Shown: positions 38,959-47,962 of the stretch, one piece after another
How positions within the stretch are numbered: the first letter of the stretch is position 1
Layout of the letters: the number at the start of each line of letters is the position of its first letter
Source: Bradyrhizobium sp. BR13661
GTDB lineage: Bacteria; Pseudomonadota; Alphaproteobacteria; Rhizobiales; Xanthobacteraceae
Assembly (NCBI RefSeq): GCF_029892425.1
Contig: NZ_JARXWB010000047.1
Span: forward strand, 1 to 47,962
Direction: 5' to 3'
Length of the DNA stretch: 47,962 nt
Program-made: the position numbers and the translations under genes
Notes under the pieces: generated by a model
The model's input: only the letters and a program-made list of their open reading frames with translations
Databases searched by the model: none
Told to the model about the DNA's origin: nothing

Positions 38959-39666
38959 TCAGGCCAAAAGCACAATCTGTTCCTTCAGGCGCTGAGAGAT
39001 CACCTCGAGCGAAACTACTTCGTTTTGAGGAGCCGCCGGCGGCGCAAAACTCGACATCGTAGAGGCAACTTCCTGATCAGCTTTTACGGCATCTTGGGAC
39101 ATTGCGGGTCGCTGCGGGTCAACCTTGTTCGCCTCACGGGTCGAATCAGATTCAGCTTCTGCCAGCAGAATCAATCTGACCGCTACTTCGCCCAGCTTAC
39201 TTAACATGGGATCCGTCTCGTAAAATCCCACGACGTAACGATAAGCCAATGCAATTGTGGCACATGCGTCCGCGAGCAGATCGACAACTACAGAGCCTGA
39301 AATAACTCCATCGATCGCATCACCGGCGTCAATTGCGTGAACAAAATCGGCCGCGCACCGGGCGATGGAGAGAGCAGCAGCGGTGTCTTCTTCAAGAGAC
39401 GGGATTTGAAATGACTCAAATTGAAACTGGCCAGCGACATATGCAACCGCTTTTCGGAATTCTGCTCTCCGCGGCGCATCAGAATCTAGGTAGGCGGTAA
39501 AACACCGACAGATCCTCGGCGCTAGATCAATTTGATCATTTATTTGAACGACAGCCGAGCTTTCCGATCTTGGATCCGCTAGCAAAGCACCACTCTCGCC
39601 ATCGCTTTCAAGAGCTGCGGCTCGAAAATCCAAAACACTCAACGTTAGCGCAGCAGGCGGTTCCAT
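38959..39666 (-). CDS. Hypothetical helical protein, 235 aa
   Basis: ATG 39666 with GAGG eight bases upstream is preferred to ATG 39729. The 235-residue protein is alpha-helical, with LSIARCAADFVHAIDAGDAI, SGSVVVDLLADACATIALAY and LSKLGEVAVRLILLAEAESD, then a proline/alanine linker and a last helix EVVSLEVISQRLKEQIVLLA. No known family. Its start overlaps the end of the small gene at 39645-39830, suggesting translational coupling. Intact, so perhaps under selection. Confidence 0.55.
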   Translation of the reverse strand: MEPPAALTLSVLDFRAAALESDGESGALLADPRSESSAVVQINDQIDLAPRICRCFTAYLDSDAPRRAEFRKAVAYVAGQFQFESFQIPSLEEDTAAALSIARCAADFVHAIDAGDAIDGVISGSVVVDLLADACATIALAYRYVVGFYETDPMLSKLGEVAVRLILLAEAESDSTREANKVDPQRPAMSQDAVKADQEVASTMSSFAPPAAPQNEVVSLEVISQRLKEQIVLLA

Positions 39667-39830
39667 CGAACTACCTCGGCAATCAAAGTAGACTTGTCCA
39701 AGACAATTCCTGATTCGGGTGTTAGGCAATAGCTTTTTCCAGGCTGCCGCCTACGTCCCAAACATCCGCGGTTTGCTACCATGCGCGCGAACCCCTCAGG
39801 CACTTTCTCGGTTCGCTTAAATTCCGACAC
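39645..39830 (-). CDS. Small basic hypothetical protein
   Basis: A 61-residue frame (MSEFKRTEKVPEGFARMVAN, GKSYCLTPESGIVLDKSTLI) ending 22 bases inside the next gene. The overlap and same orientation suggest one operon with 38959-39666. No family was recognised. Confidence 0.4.
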   Translation of the reverse strand: MSEFKRTEKVPEGFARMVANRGCLGRRRQPGKSYCLTPESGIVLDKSTLIAEVVRWNRLLR

Positions 39831-39876
39831 GCCAAGCTAGTGGCGGTTGGCCCTGCGGGCGTCGCGTTCAGAAACT

Positions 39877-40335
39877 CTACCCCTGGTGAACCAGCGGAGT
39901 CTTCGGAGCTTGGAATGTTAGGAGGCGATTCATTTGGGCGCGCTGCTCTCCCCCGGGGCGTGGTGTAGCTGGCGGTGGGTCACCACGTTCGCCGGCAAGG
40001 GGCGCGATGGTTTCCAGCTTCGTGTAGTGGGCACGCATGGACAGCCTACTCATCGTTCTGTGCGAGCAGGATCGCGCCGATGAGGCGAACGATGGCGTCC
40101 TCGTTGGGGAGATGCCGGCTACCTCGGTGCGCCGCTTGATCACGCCGTTGAGACGCTCGACTGGGTTGGTGGAGAGCAGCTTGGTCCGATGCTGCGGAGG
40201 GAACGTCATGTAGGCGAGCACGTCGGTCCAGACCTCGTCGAGGAGGCCGGCCAGCTTCGGCAGCTTGGGGCGGAGCTCATCCGCGACCTTGCCTCCGCCG
40301 TGGGCGAATGTTGCGGGAACCATCCCAAATCGCAA
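39877..40335 (-). pseudogene. IS256-family transposase, C-terminal remnant
   Basis: The frame reads ADELRPKLPKLAGLLDEVWT, DVLAYMTFPPQHRTKLLSTN, PVERLNGVIKRRTEVAGI, the conserved end of IS256-type (Mutator) transposases including the E in NPVERLN, the last catalytic residue. After VAGI the frame is shifted; LETIAPL reappears later. The N-terminal 250 codons are absent. Confidence 0.85.
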
Positions 40336-40628
40336 AAGAGTTTATCCGGGGGAGGAGGTTCAAAATTGTCTCCCTTGTCTTGCCGGGCTCGAGATCGTGT
40401 TCTCGGCAGGATTCTCCACATATCCGCAGGGCCGGTAACCTTGACAAGTTAGGTTAAATTGCGGCTTCCGTTGCGGCCTCGCATCTTGCCGATACATTCA
40501 GTGGCTGTCGCGCAAAGAAAGCATTTTGCCCATCTCACGTGGCCAAATTCGCTTGCGAGACAGTGCAGCAGCAGCAGCCAAGCAGCTCCACTCTTTTCGA
40601 ACATCATATTTGAGGAAGGCCATCCACG

Positions 40629-40829
40629 GTGGATCTACTCTTGATTTTTTTGGTCTTTGTCACAGGCTTCGGAAGCGGCTACTACGTGAGCGACCGGCTA
40701 TTGAAGAGAAAGCGACCTTTGATATCACCGCCAAAACCGGAAGGTACAGAGCCCAATCTTCTCGACTTCAAGCCAAACAATATGAGCGACCTCTGGCATA
40801 CATTGCGCAAACGCCCTCCCCACAGCTAG
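40629..40829 (+). CDS. Small membrane protein, paralogue 1
   Basis: GTG 40629 with AGGAAGG nine bases upstream opens MDLLLIFLVFVTGFGSGYYV, one membrane helix with a G-F-G-S-G motif, followed by SDRLLKRKRPL and a polar 35-residue tail. The next gene, 124 bases downstream, has the same start pattern (LLPLFVAGFGCGFYLRDRII), so the two are tandem paralogues. Likely inner membrane, tail in the cytoplasm. Function unknown. Confidence 0.55.
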   Translation: MDLLLIFLVFVTGFGSGYYVSDRLLKRKRPLISPPKPEGTEPNLLDFKPNNMSDLWHTLRKRPPHS

Positions 40830-40953
40830 GACGCGAGTTAGGGGCGTGGCATACGCCGGCCTGCAGACTGATTTACGCCTCCGATTGCTGGTTGACGCCC
40901 TCCTGCCGTCCGTGCTGCAGTTGCGGAACCGACATTCCTAGGATCAATTTGCC

Positions 40954-41319
40954 GTGGAACCCGTAGTATTATTACCGTTGTTTGTCGCCGGCTTCGGCTG
41001 CGGCTTCTATTTGCGTGATCGGATCATAGAGAGGCGACGCACGCAGTATCCCGTCAAGCCGTACTTAGCTGAGAAACCGGTCGCTCAGCGAGGGCCGGAA
41101 CCAGATCTGGAGCTTGATCAGATCCGTAAGAAACCTTTTCCCGGAGCGAGCGCGCCAAATGGCGTTCGCTCATTAAACGTGACGCGTCGTTCGGCAGCAA
41201 TGGGCGACCCAAAAATCGACAATTCCTCAACACGAGATTTTGACCCGGATCGTATTAGCGCTGAACTTCGCAGTTTGCTGGAGCTGCTTCCACGTGAGGA
41301 AAGGAAGAGAGATTCCTGA
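40954..41319 (+). CDS. Small membrane protein, paralogue 2
   Basis: GTG 40954 opens MEPVVLLPLFVAGFGCGFYL then RDRIIERRRTQYPV, which repeats the membrane helix and basic cluster of the 40629 protein. The 121-residue product has a longer polar tail with two helical parts (DPDRISAELRSLLELLPREE). AGGAT lies upstream. It converges on the beta-propeller gene, ending 55 bases from it. Confidence 0.55.
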   Translation: MEPVVLLPLFVAGFGCGFYLRDRIIERRRTQYPVKPYLAEKPVAQRGPEPDLELDQIRKKPFPGASAPNGVRSLNVTRRSAAMGDPKIDNSSTRDFDPDRISAELRSLLELLPREERKRDS

Positions 41320-41374
41320 GAAGTCGGGGACGTCTCCATCACCAGATGGTAAAAGCAGCGCAAACTTATTGCGG

Positions 41375-42589
41375 TTACTTCGGAGAGGAAGTGAGCACCC
41401 CCCACAGATTCCATTGTCCCCAAGTGGACAAAGGCGCCTGAAAATTATAGGGCGCCATAAACGCAAACAACATCGGTTTCCTTGGAATCAAGTATCCGCG
41501 CGCATCGCCGCTGACGCCTGGATTTACGCCGGGCAAGCTAGCAGCGGCTGCGACGAAGGGTCCGCTGCAGATCACGTTTGGCGCACTCCAGTGGATGCCA
41601 TCCGAAGAGGTTCTATGTTGCGGGACCCATCCTTGATCACCGAGATCAGATTCAAACATAAAGAATAGACCCGACACTGGATCATATTTGACGTCGACGC
41701 TTTGGTCGTTCTCGACGACCTCGATTGGCGTGCTCCAGTTGATGCCGTCGTGAGAGGTGGCGAAATATATTCGGTAAACCTGATTAGTCCATTGTCCATC
41801 GACAAGACTAATCGTTTTGGTCGAGTCAGTATACCACATATAAAGCGTCCCCTTCATGACGACGACCGTTGGTTGTCCCGCGCCGTAAATATTGCTGTCA
41901 TCCGGCGTCGCGTGGAACGGCCACAATATCACGTGAGAGTCGGGCGGATTCTCCTCCCAAGTTCCTCGGTCGGTATACTTAAGAAAAGGGCCCGCGGGCG
42001 ATGCGGATCGGGCGACGAATATGACCGTCTGCACATTGAGGATATTGCCGCCGTAAAACAAATAATAATACGGTCCATCTCCTGCATCATAGCGCACGAT
42101 CGATGGATCACAGTCGGCGCGTTCCAACTGTGTCGGATTTAGAACAATTTGCGGGGTGCTCCATTTTATCAAATCAGACGAAGTGGCATGACGAGTGTCA
42201 TCCCAACCAGTGGTGCCGCGGCTGCAAAAATACATATGGAATATGCCTTCTGAATAAATGATGGAAGGCGCATACGCATAAGAGAATTTGTTAGCTTCAG
42301 CATTGATAACAAGAAGGTGTGGCCGGAGGTGCAAACACCGCTTGTTTATAAGGGCGTACCTAGAATGACATTTAGTGACCCGAGCAAACCGTGCCCCGTT
42401 AGCCGAGATGCCTGACGAGGAACCGCTCGAGCTGGACCCTTGAAACAACAAAACAACGATCATTGCCGAGACGACTTTTAATAAAGCCGCGGGACCGACC
42501 CTTGTTAGCATCTTCAAGAAATGCTTCCACTCGGCATTGCCCGCTCCCTGCTTCGACAAATTAAACATAGCCGGACCCAATTTTCTCAA
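41375..42589 (-). CDS. Beta-propeller glycosidase-like protein, membrane-anchored
   Basis: The 404-residue protein (ATG 42589; ATG 42568 possible) has one N-terminal membrane helix (about 35-52, VVSAMIVVLLFQG) and a five-bladed beta-propeller. Blades show YAPSIIYSEGIFHMYFCSRG, CDPSIVRYDAGDGPYYYLFY, QPTVVVMKGTLYMWYTDSTK and YFATSHDGINWSTPIEVVEN. The repeated S-DGI-W-S pattern and acidic residues are typical of the GH43/GH32/GH62 superfamily, which cuts or transfers beta-fructose, arabinose or xylose. Exact family and catalytic residues were not settled. It lies in a region of surface-sugar genes. Confidence 0.7.
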   Translation of the reverse strand: MRKLGPAMFNLSKQGAGNAEWKHFLKMLTRVGPAALLKVVSAMIVVLLFQGSSSSGSSSGISANGARFARVTKCHSRYALINKRCLHLRPHLLVINAEANKFSYAYAPSIIYSEGIFHMYFCSRGTTGWDDTRHATSSDLIKWSTPQIVLNPTQLERADCDPSIVRYDAGDGPYYYLFYGGNILNVQTVIFVARSASPAGPFLKYTDRGTWEENPPDSHVILWPFHATPDDSNIYGAGQPTVVVMKGTLYMWYTDSTKTISLVDGQWTNQVYRIYFATSHDGINWSTPIEVVENDQSVDVKYDPVSGLFFMFESDLGDQGWVPQHRTSSDGIHWSAPNVICSGPFVAAAASLPGVNPGVSGDARGYLIPRKPMLFAFMAPYNFQAPLSTWGQWNLWGVLTSSPK

Positions 42590-42902
42590 GCGTTCACTGC
42601 GCCGACCGGCCGTGGTCGGAGGTCACAAACCTTGCCGGCGTCGCTCATCGGAATCAATCGAAAAGGCGTTCGATACTTACTGCTCGCACGCTGGAACTTG
42701 ATGATGCCGAGTTCCGCAGCGTCCCGGCAGCTGGCAGTGCTTGTTTTCAGGTCCTGGAATTGGAATACTTTCCTCAAGTGGCCCTACGTTCGTCTCGTCG
42801 GCGGTGAACGTCCTCCAAGCTCCTAGCAAGTGGCGTCGACCGAGGAGACGCTTCCGTTGTCGGCGGCGTCGCTTCGGTAGGTTTAAGTAGCGGACACGTC
42901 TG

Positions 42903-43310
42903 TTGTTCACGCCAGCGCGCGTGGCGACGAATGTGCCTGTTCCTGGAAGGCTTACTCGAAGACGAGCAGCGCAAGGCCGGCTGAATGCGAACAGAGGCGG
43001 CCGGCGATCCCGGCCGAAGGCGACAACAGGCGATCCTCGGTCGAGAGATTGGGACGCCGATGCGCTGCGCGACTATGTCATCGAGCATTTGGCGGATGAC
43101 GATGCGGTGCTGGTGATCAACGAGGCCGGCTTTCTCAAGCAGGAGAAGAGCGTCGTGCGGGTTGGCGCGTCAAGAGTAGGCTATGGGCCACCCCATGCCA
43201 GGGTGCCACGCCGCGGACCGTCTCGCCGGCCTACACGGTCTCTTCGACAAGGCGGACCTTGTCGGCGTAACTCCATCGCCGCTGACGCTCGGCGCCCAAC
43301 ACGTTGATCT
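42903..43310 (+). pseudogene. IS701-family transposase remnant
   Basis: Several frames together give an IS701-type N-terminal part. LFLEGLLEDEQRKAG-stop-MRTEAAGDPG is followed by a frame change to WDADALRDYVIEHLADDDAV and LVINEAGFLKQEKSVV (normally LVIDETGFLKQG). The in-frame stop, the frameshift and the loss of everything after about 43170 make it a dead fragment. Confidence 0.75.
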
Positions 43311-43644
43311 GCCTTCCCGACCTGACTTTGAAGCTAGACTTGAGGTCAAATCCTCAGCCTGCCTCGAAGGCTGAACAGGCGGCCGTCGCCTTAGGATACG
43401 CTTATAAGCAACGCTCAAGGAAATCGTGCCGCCAACCTAAAGACATAACTTGGAGCGAAGATCTGCCGATATTTTAAGCCATTTGATGAAGTTCTCACCA
43501 ACTTTGGCTGTGGGTTGTCGCGCCGCCGCTATTTCTAACCAGCTGGACCCGTGTCAGCTTAATGGCCATATAGCGAACCGCCTTTTGCCGCATTCCTCTA
43601 CGAAATTGCGACTAGCATTTGACCTGTTAACTCGTTGGGCATGC

Positions 43645-44640
43645 ATGGCTGAGGCAGCTAGGCAACATATTGTATCACTTGACGTCGCCCCAGGTGCCGC
43701 AACCTCGTGGTTGGAGTTGATGGCGCGTTGCCCTCGGTGCTCTTCTATGTTGCAAAATCTGAAATCTCAGCCGTCCTGTTCCGACCCCGCCTGCGAATAC
43801 AGCAAATCCGGGTTTCCATTGGTCCACGGTCAGCCGGTTCTAATCGATTTTGCAACGAGCATTTTCGACCGCGACGCGTACCGGCGCCACAACGGCTCCC
43901 CTCTTAAACGCGACGTCACCCTCCGTTCAATTGGCTCGCGGCTCCATCAGTTCACTTTTGGAATGAACCGGGTTGCAGCTTTCAACTGTGCTAAATTCCT
44001 CGGGCTTCTCAAAAAAGTCTCCGGTAGGCCAGTCGTGCTTGTCATTGGTGGCGGCACCATCGGCTTTGGCACCGGCGAACTCTATAATGACGCTTCGATC
44101 GAACTAGTGGGCACCGACGTCTACGCCTCACAACACACCTGTTTAGTAGCCGACGCCCATAAGCTTCCTTTTGAAGAAAAAGTGTTTGATGGCATTTGGA
44201 TCCAGGCGGTTCTCGAGCATGTATTAGAACCACATACCGTCGTTGCCGAAATCCATCGAGTGCTGAAGCGAGGCGGTTTGGTTTATGCGGAGACACCGTT
44301 CATGCAGCAGGTGCATGAACGCGCCTATGATTTTTCTCGCTTCACGCAAAGCGGCCATCGATGGTTATTTAAGGATTTTTCCGAAATAAGCGCCGGGCCG
44401 GTCTCAGGCGCGGGGGTCGCTTTACTCTGGTCTATCCGATATTTTTGCCGTGCTCTTGGAGCGGGCAATAAACTCTCGCTCTTAATTTGCCTTCCATTTT
44501 TTTGGATTCGGTTTTTAGACAAACTCGCGCGCGGGCGCACCGTTGCGGACGCCGCCAGTGGGCTTTTCTTTCTCGGCCGGAGAGCCGATCAGGCCATCGA
44601 TCCGCATTCGATGCCGAAATACTACGATCTACAACTATAG
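43645..44640 (+). CDS. SAM-dependent methyltransferase with N-terminal zinc motif
   Basis: I choose ATG 43645, as the 65 residues before it lack protein character. The 331-residue protein starts with a Trm112-like zinc motif (MARCPRCSSML, CSDPACEYSKSGFPLVHGQP), then the class I methyltransferase core: PVVLVIGGGTIGFGTGELYN (motif I), LVGTDVY (motif II), DAHKLPFEEKVFDGIWIQAV, LEHVLEPHTVVAEIHRVLKR (motifs IV-V). The C-terminus has two hydrophobic stretches (SLLICLPFFWIRFLDKLARG). Such enzymes, next to glycosyltransferases, often methylate sugars of surface glycans. Intact. Confidence 0.75.
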   Translation: MAEAARQHIVSLDVAPGAATSWLELMARCPRCSSMLQNLKSQPSCSDPACEYSKSGFPLVHGQPVLIDFATSIFDRDAYRRHNGSPLKRDVTLRSIGSRLHQFTFGMNRVAAFNCAKFLGLLKKVSGRPVVLVIGGGTIGFGTGELYNDASIELVGTDVYASQHTCLVADAHKLPFEEKVFDGIWIQAVLEHVLEPHTVVAEIHRVLKRGGLVYAETPFMQQVHERAYDFSRFTQSGHRWLFKDFSEISAGPVSGAGVALLWSIRYFCRALGAGNKLSLLICLPFFWIRFLDKLARGRTVADAASGLFFLGRRADQAIDPHSMPKYYDLQL

Positions 44641-44699
44641 CAGGTCACTAGATCGACGACTGGATTTGGGCCATTGCCTCGCATCTTGGCTAGTCGGCG

Positions 44700-45330
44700 C
44701 GTGCTTTTGCGCGTGGTGCAGCAACGACCCCAAGAAACATTTAAGCACCGCGAGGGCTTTGTTGTCAGCTGTCACAATCAATCGCCAGACATTGTCCCGC
44801 CACCGAATGCTCTCCTTCTCGATGGGAACGCGCGTCAGATTAATCTTCTTCTTGAGCGCGGCGGTCCCTTTGAATTTCTTTGATGGCCGTCAATCCAAGC
44901 GGCAGCCTGCCCTTCGATCGTCACCGCCAAGCTCGAGTGCATCAGGATGCCGCAAACCGTGCGCGATCTCAGGCGTCCGCCTTGTCCGGCGGCTGTTTGC
45001 GCGCTTGGTGATCCCGCTCGCGTCGGAGTTCTCTCTTTGACAGCTGAACTTGGTCGTATCATGGGGCACTAGAACAGGACCTTCGGTGGCAAGCGCTCGC
45101 TCACGCGTTGATTGAATGTGGTCGGCCAGAATATTCGCTTCACTGACCCGCTCATTAGAGAAGAAGCTGTAGGCTGCCTAGGTATTCGTCCAATCCTGGC
45201 AGACGAGCGGAATACTTTGTCCTATGGCGCTCCCAATCTGCGTGAGCAGTTTTGCGGAATGTATCGTGCCAAAACTGGCATCCACTAGTCTCTTGATCAA
45301 TCCAATATTCACCGCCCAACAATCGCAAAC
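44700..45330 (-). pseudogene. IS4-family (Tn5/IS50-type) transposase remnant
   Basis: Blocks in different minus-strand frames give an IS50-like order. GGEYWIDQETSGCQFWHDTF (start region, about 45330) is followed by VLVPHDTTKFSCQRENSD, RTVCGILMHSSLAVTIEG, KFKGTAALKKKI and LTRVPIEKESIRWRDNVW. The HDTT motif includes the first catalytic Asp. Many frameshifts and missing segments show long decay. No end repeats were identified. Confidence 0.75.
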
Positions 45331-45794
45331 AGCCGTTTGCCGATCCATCGCTCAATATAAGCCCCGTAGAGCCCCCCTCGCGAATCAGGCGCTCAGCAAG
45401 GACTGACAAGTGATTCTTTCGATTCAAAATTTTCGCCGATCAGCGGATCAGCTCGAGCGGTCAAAGTTATGGGTAATTGAAAGTTTCACCGGACGGATAC
45501 TGAGCTGTGCGTCCATAGCCCGTCTTTAGAGATAGACGAGCACATTGGAAGCGATGGCCGCCAACTACCATCACCACGGGCGCTGTCGCCTTTCCCGTAA
45601 AACTCCGGTGAATTGGCACTCAAGATCCGGCGCTTCATCAACGCTTCTATTCCGTTAAATCGGCGAAGCTATTAACCGCTTGTTCTCATTTGGCCGAGAA
45701 CGATGGGATGTCCGGGCTTTAGGAATCGCTCTCTAAAGAATCTCTAAGAATATTGGGCCCCGGATTATCGATCACTCCAATTCGGAGTTTAGGC
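45331..45794. other. Stretch without a supported gene
   Basis: No gene is visible. The promoter of the large secreted protein gene should lie near the right end. GGAG at 45784-45787 is its ribosome site. Confidence 0.45.
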
Positions 45795-47962
45795 GTGGCA
45801 AGGATCTTCGACGTTCAAGGCTTCGGTGCACTGTCCGAGTGGAATGGGCAATTCTCCAGCCTCTCTGCAATTCAGGCATTTCAGACGATCGCGTCGCTGG
45901 GATCGAACTCAGTCGAGTTAACGGCTAGAATCTGGACTCAAACTGGAACAAGCAACACCGTTTTTGCCGATCCCGCCAAGACCGAGAGCGACGCAAGTCT
46001 TTTGGCCGGTTTTAAGGCTTCACAAGCCGCGGGGCTATCGGTCGTCTTCAAAGCCGCGATTTCATCTGAGGATGGAACGTTGTGGAACGCTTTGGCACCC
46101 ACAAATGTCGGCGCTTTTTTTGCATCATACAAAGCGGAAATAGTTCACCTCGCCACGATCGCGCAGGAAGGTGGCGTCCAGACCTTTGTCATCGGCAACG
46201 AGATGGAGAGTTTGACGGGCCAACAATATCTTGGCTACTGGACCGATCTGATCTCGGCCGTTCGGCAAGTCTATCATGGGGAGCTGACGTATGCGGCCGC
46301 GACCGACGAGGCTTCGAAAGTCAGCTTTTGGAGTGAGCTCGATACTATCGGTGTGAATACCTATCCACCGCTGTCCAACAACATGAACCCGACGGTTCAG
46401 GATCTGGTCCACGCCTGGAATTCGGTACCGATCGACCCCTATTGGGCGGCCGCGTTCGAGTATAAATCGCCAGTCGATTATCTGCACTCGCTGTCGGAGC
46501 AATACAATAAGCCAGTTCTGATGACCGAGGCAGGTTACCAAAGTATCGATGGCGCAGCAGGCGGAGCACAGGCGCCCTTTACCACTGATCCAGCCGCACA
46601 GGCAGATGCGTACAATGCTTTTTTTCAGGTGTGGACTGCGGAGGGCGGAAATTGGCTGGAAGGCGTCGAGCTTTGGCAATGGGATCTCAACAACCAGTAT
46701 AGCAGTTTGGGCTATTCCCCGATGGGAAAGCCAGCTGAGGCAGTCGTCTCGCAATACTTCCAAGGCAATGGGTACATACCCAGTCTTACGGTCAATGGTT
46801 CATCTATTGCCGAGGTCATCGATCTCGGTCAAGGGAATAACGTTGTCCACACCGGGCTCGGCAATAAGGTGATTTACTGTGGCGCCGGAAACGATCTTAT
46901 TATTGGCCCAACTGTTGCCGGACCGCTGAAGACCACCACGATAACCTTGACGGGATATGGGTCGGAGGTCAATGGCGTCGGAGCGCAGGCGGAAGTCTTC
47001 GTCAATGGCAAAGCCGTATCCGGGTTGCTCAATTTCACGTCGGCGATCGACTCTTCAGGTTACCAGACCTATACGGTGACGTTTAACAATCCAGCTTCGA
47101 TCACCAGTCTCGATATCGGATTGATGAATGCCACACCGGGGGTGGCGCTGCATCTCAAGGATGTTTCGGTCAACGGAGTTGCCCTCTCCTCGAGTGACGC
47201 CACCAATTCAAGCGCGCCCGGCACGTTCGATCTCTACGTCTTTTACATTCACATCGATGCGACTAATCACCAGAACTGGTTTTTCGGCGATCAAACCAGC
47301 AATTCAACGATTTATGGCGGCGCCGGCAACGACGTCATCATCGGCGGAATTGGCAACGACACCATCGACGGCGGGGCCGGAATAAATACGGCGGTATATT
47401 CGGGCAATGCCGGCGACTACAAGGTCACCCATGTCGGCAACACGACCATCGTAAGCGACACGGTTGCGGGCCGTGACGGGAGCGATCATCTGACCAATGT
47501 ACAGTTCCTGAAGTTCGCCGATACCCTCATGGCGGCATCGCCGGCGTCGGTTGTGATCGAGTCGTCTGGATCGACTAGCCTGGTCGAGGTTGGAAACACA
47601 TACCATCTCTATAATGGCGGGACAGATCCCTCGCTGAAATATGCCGGGGGTAACGTGGTCGAGGGCCAATTTGGCACTATGACGCCAATCGCTGTGGAGC
47701 AGACGGCAACCGGATATGAGGTTGCTTGGAATGATCCTAGCACCGGTCTTTACACGGTATGGAATACGGATAGCAGCGGTAACTTTACCTCTACTCTCGT
47801 CACCGGTGTATCGGGAACCAATGTTATACTAGATGGAGTCATCGGGGCTAACGTGATCGATACCAATGGCTCGACCAGTCTGGTCGAGGTTGGCAATAAT
47901 TTCTACCTCAACAGCGTCAGCAGCGGCTCTGGTCCAGAGTTAAAATATGGCGGCCCGGCGGT
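45795..47962 (+). CDS. Large secreted glycosidase-like RTX protein, partial at window end
   Basis: GTG 45795 with GGAG opens a frame that runs without a stop to the window end (722 codons seen). Residues 1-320 form a TIM barrel glycosidase of clan GH-A type, GH113-like: FVIGNEMESLTG holds the acid/base Glu and PVLMTEAGYQSID the nucleophile Glu. RTX calcium-binding repeats follow (YGGAGNDVIIGGIGNDTIDG, about 515-535), preceded by a carbohydrate-binding-like beta domain (ITLTGYGSEVNGVGAQAEVF). From about 590 tryptophan-rich modules start (YEVAWNDPSTGLYTVWNTDS), as in the 20766-23636 protein. No signal peptide; type I secretion is likely. The end lies beyond the window. Confidence 0.8.
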   Translation, partial: MARIFDVQGFGALSEWNGQFSSLSAIQAFQTIASLGSNSVELTARIWTQTGTSNTVFADPAKTESDASLLAGFKASQAAGLSVVFKAAISSEDGTLWNALAPTNVGAFFASYKAEIVHLATIAQEGGVQTFVIGNEMESLTGQQYLGYWTDLISAVRQVYHGELTYAAATDEASKVSFWSELDTIGVNTYPPLSNNMNPTVQDLVHAWNSVPIDPYWAAAFEYKSPVDYLHSLSEQYNKPVLMTEAGYQSIDGAAGGAQAPFTTDPAAQADAYNAFFQVWTAEGGNWLEGVELWQWDLNNQYSSLGYSPMGKPAEAVVSQYFQGNGYIPSLTVNGSSIAEVIDLGQGNNVVHTGLGNKVIYCGAGNDLIIGPTVAGPLKTTTITLTGYGSEVNGVGAQAEVFVNGKAVSGLLNFTSAIDSSGYQTYTVTFNNPASITSLDIGLMNATPGVALHLKDVSVNGVALSSSDATNSSAPGTFDLYVFYIHIDATNHQNWFFGDQTSNSTIYGGAGNDVIIGGIGNDTIDGGAGINTAVYSGNAGDYKVTHVGNTTIVSDTVAGRDGSDHLTNVQFLKFADTLMAASPASVVIESSGSTSLVEVGNTYHLYNGGTDPSLKYAGGNVVEGQFGTMTPIAVEQTATGYEVAWNDPSTGLYTVWNTDSSGNFTSTLVTGVSGTNVILDGVIGANVIDTNGSTSLVEVGNNFYLNSVSSGSGPELKYGGPA

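Noticed and set aside
1..47962. CRISPR arrays, tRNA and rRNA genes
   Set aside because: No regularly spaced identical repeats, no cloverleaf with a TTCGA-type arm and no rRNA motifs were found by eye; a tRNA scan would settle small cases.

Overview
The window looks like an accessory (genomic island) stretch of a Bradyrhizobium-like alphaproteobacterium. This is inferred from high GC, small PilZ and DUF1488 proteins, a signal-peptide caspase next to a double-barrel outer membrane protein, type-I-secreted proteins with tryptophan-rich modules, and many rhizobial insertion-sequence families. No rRNA, tRNA or CRISPR array was seen. Coding density is low and at least ten mobile elements are present only as broken remnants.

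Left part (1-15 kb): a decayed mobile-element region with many very small genes, several below 60 codons. It includes an HNH nuclease, a minus-strand cluster with two PilZ proteins, small SANT/Myb-like helix-turn-helix proteins and a TGS1-like methyltransferase. Its most informative content is two diverged copies of a regulatory module (about 5.4-6.85 kb and 12.7-14.1 kb). Each has a divergent XRE regulator, a DUF2285 anti-activator-like gene, a conserved 14-bp palindrome, and a DUF6499/DUF2285 activator gene split by a conserved stop with the DUF2285 part in the +1 frame. This matches the QseC/QseM/FseA control circuit of the rhizobial element ICEMlSymR7A. Both activator copies are now damaged.

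Middle (15-35 kb): a double-barrel outer membrane protein is divergent from a caspase-like protein with a long Ala/Lys/Glu-rich region. A second caspase-like protein with a peptidoglycan-binding domain is divergent from an OmpA-family protein at 32.6-35 kb. Both divergent promoter regions carry GTGA-N6-TCAC palindromes, suggesting a shared CRP/FNR-type regulator. Between the two loci lie a large secreted glycosidase-like protein (20.8-23.6 kb), a sugar aminotransferase, a bifunctional GDP-mannose pyrophosphorylase/phosphomannose isomerase, and remnants of IS630, IS66 and a recombinase.

Right part (35-48 kb): small hypothetical genes, a frameshifted and truncated family 2 glycosyltransferase, a beta-propeller glycosidase-like protein, a SAM methyltransferase with an N-terminal zinc motif, and remnants of IS5, IS256, IS701 and IS4/Tn5-type elements. 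The window ends inside a second large secreted protein (from 45,795) with a glycosidase-like barrel, RTX calcium-binding repeats and the same tryptophan-rich modules as the 20.8-23.6 kb protein. The sugar genes together suggest a surface or exopolysaccharide function, partly eroded by insertions.
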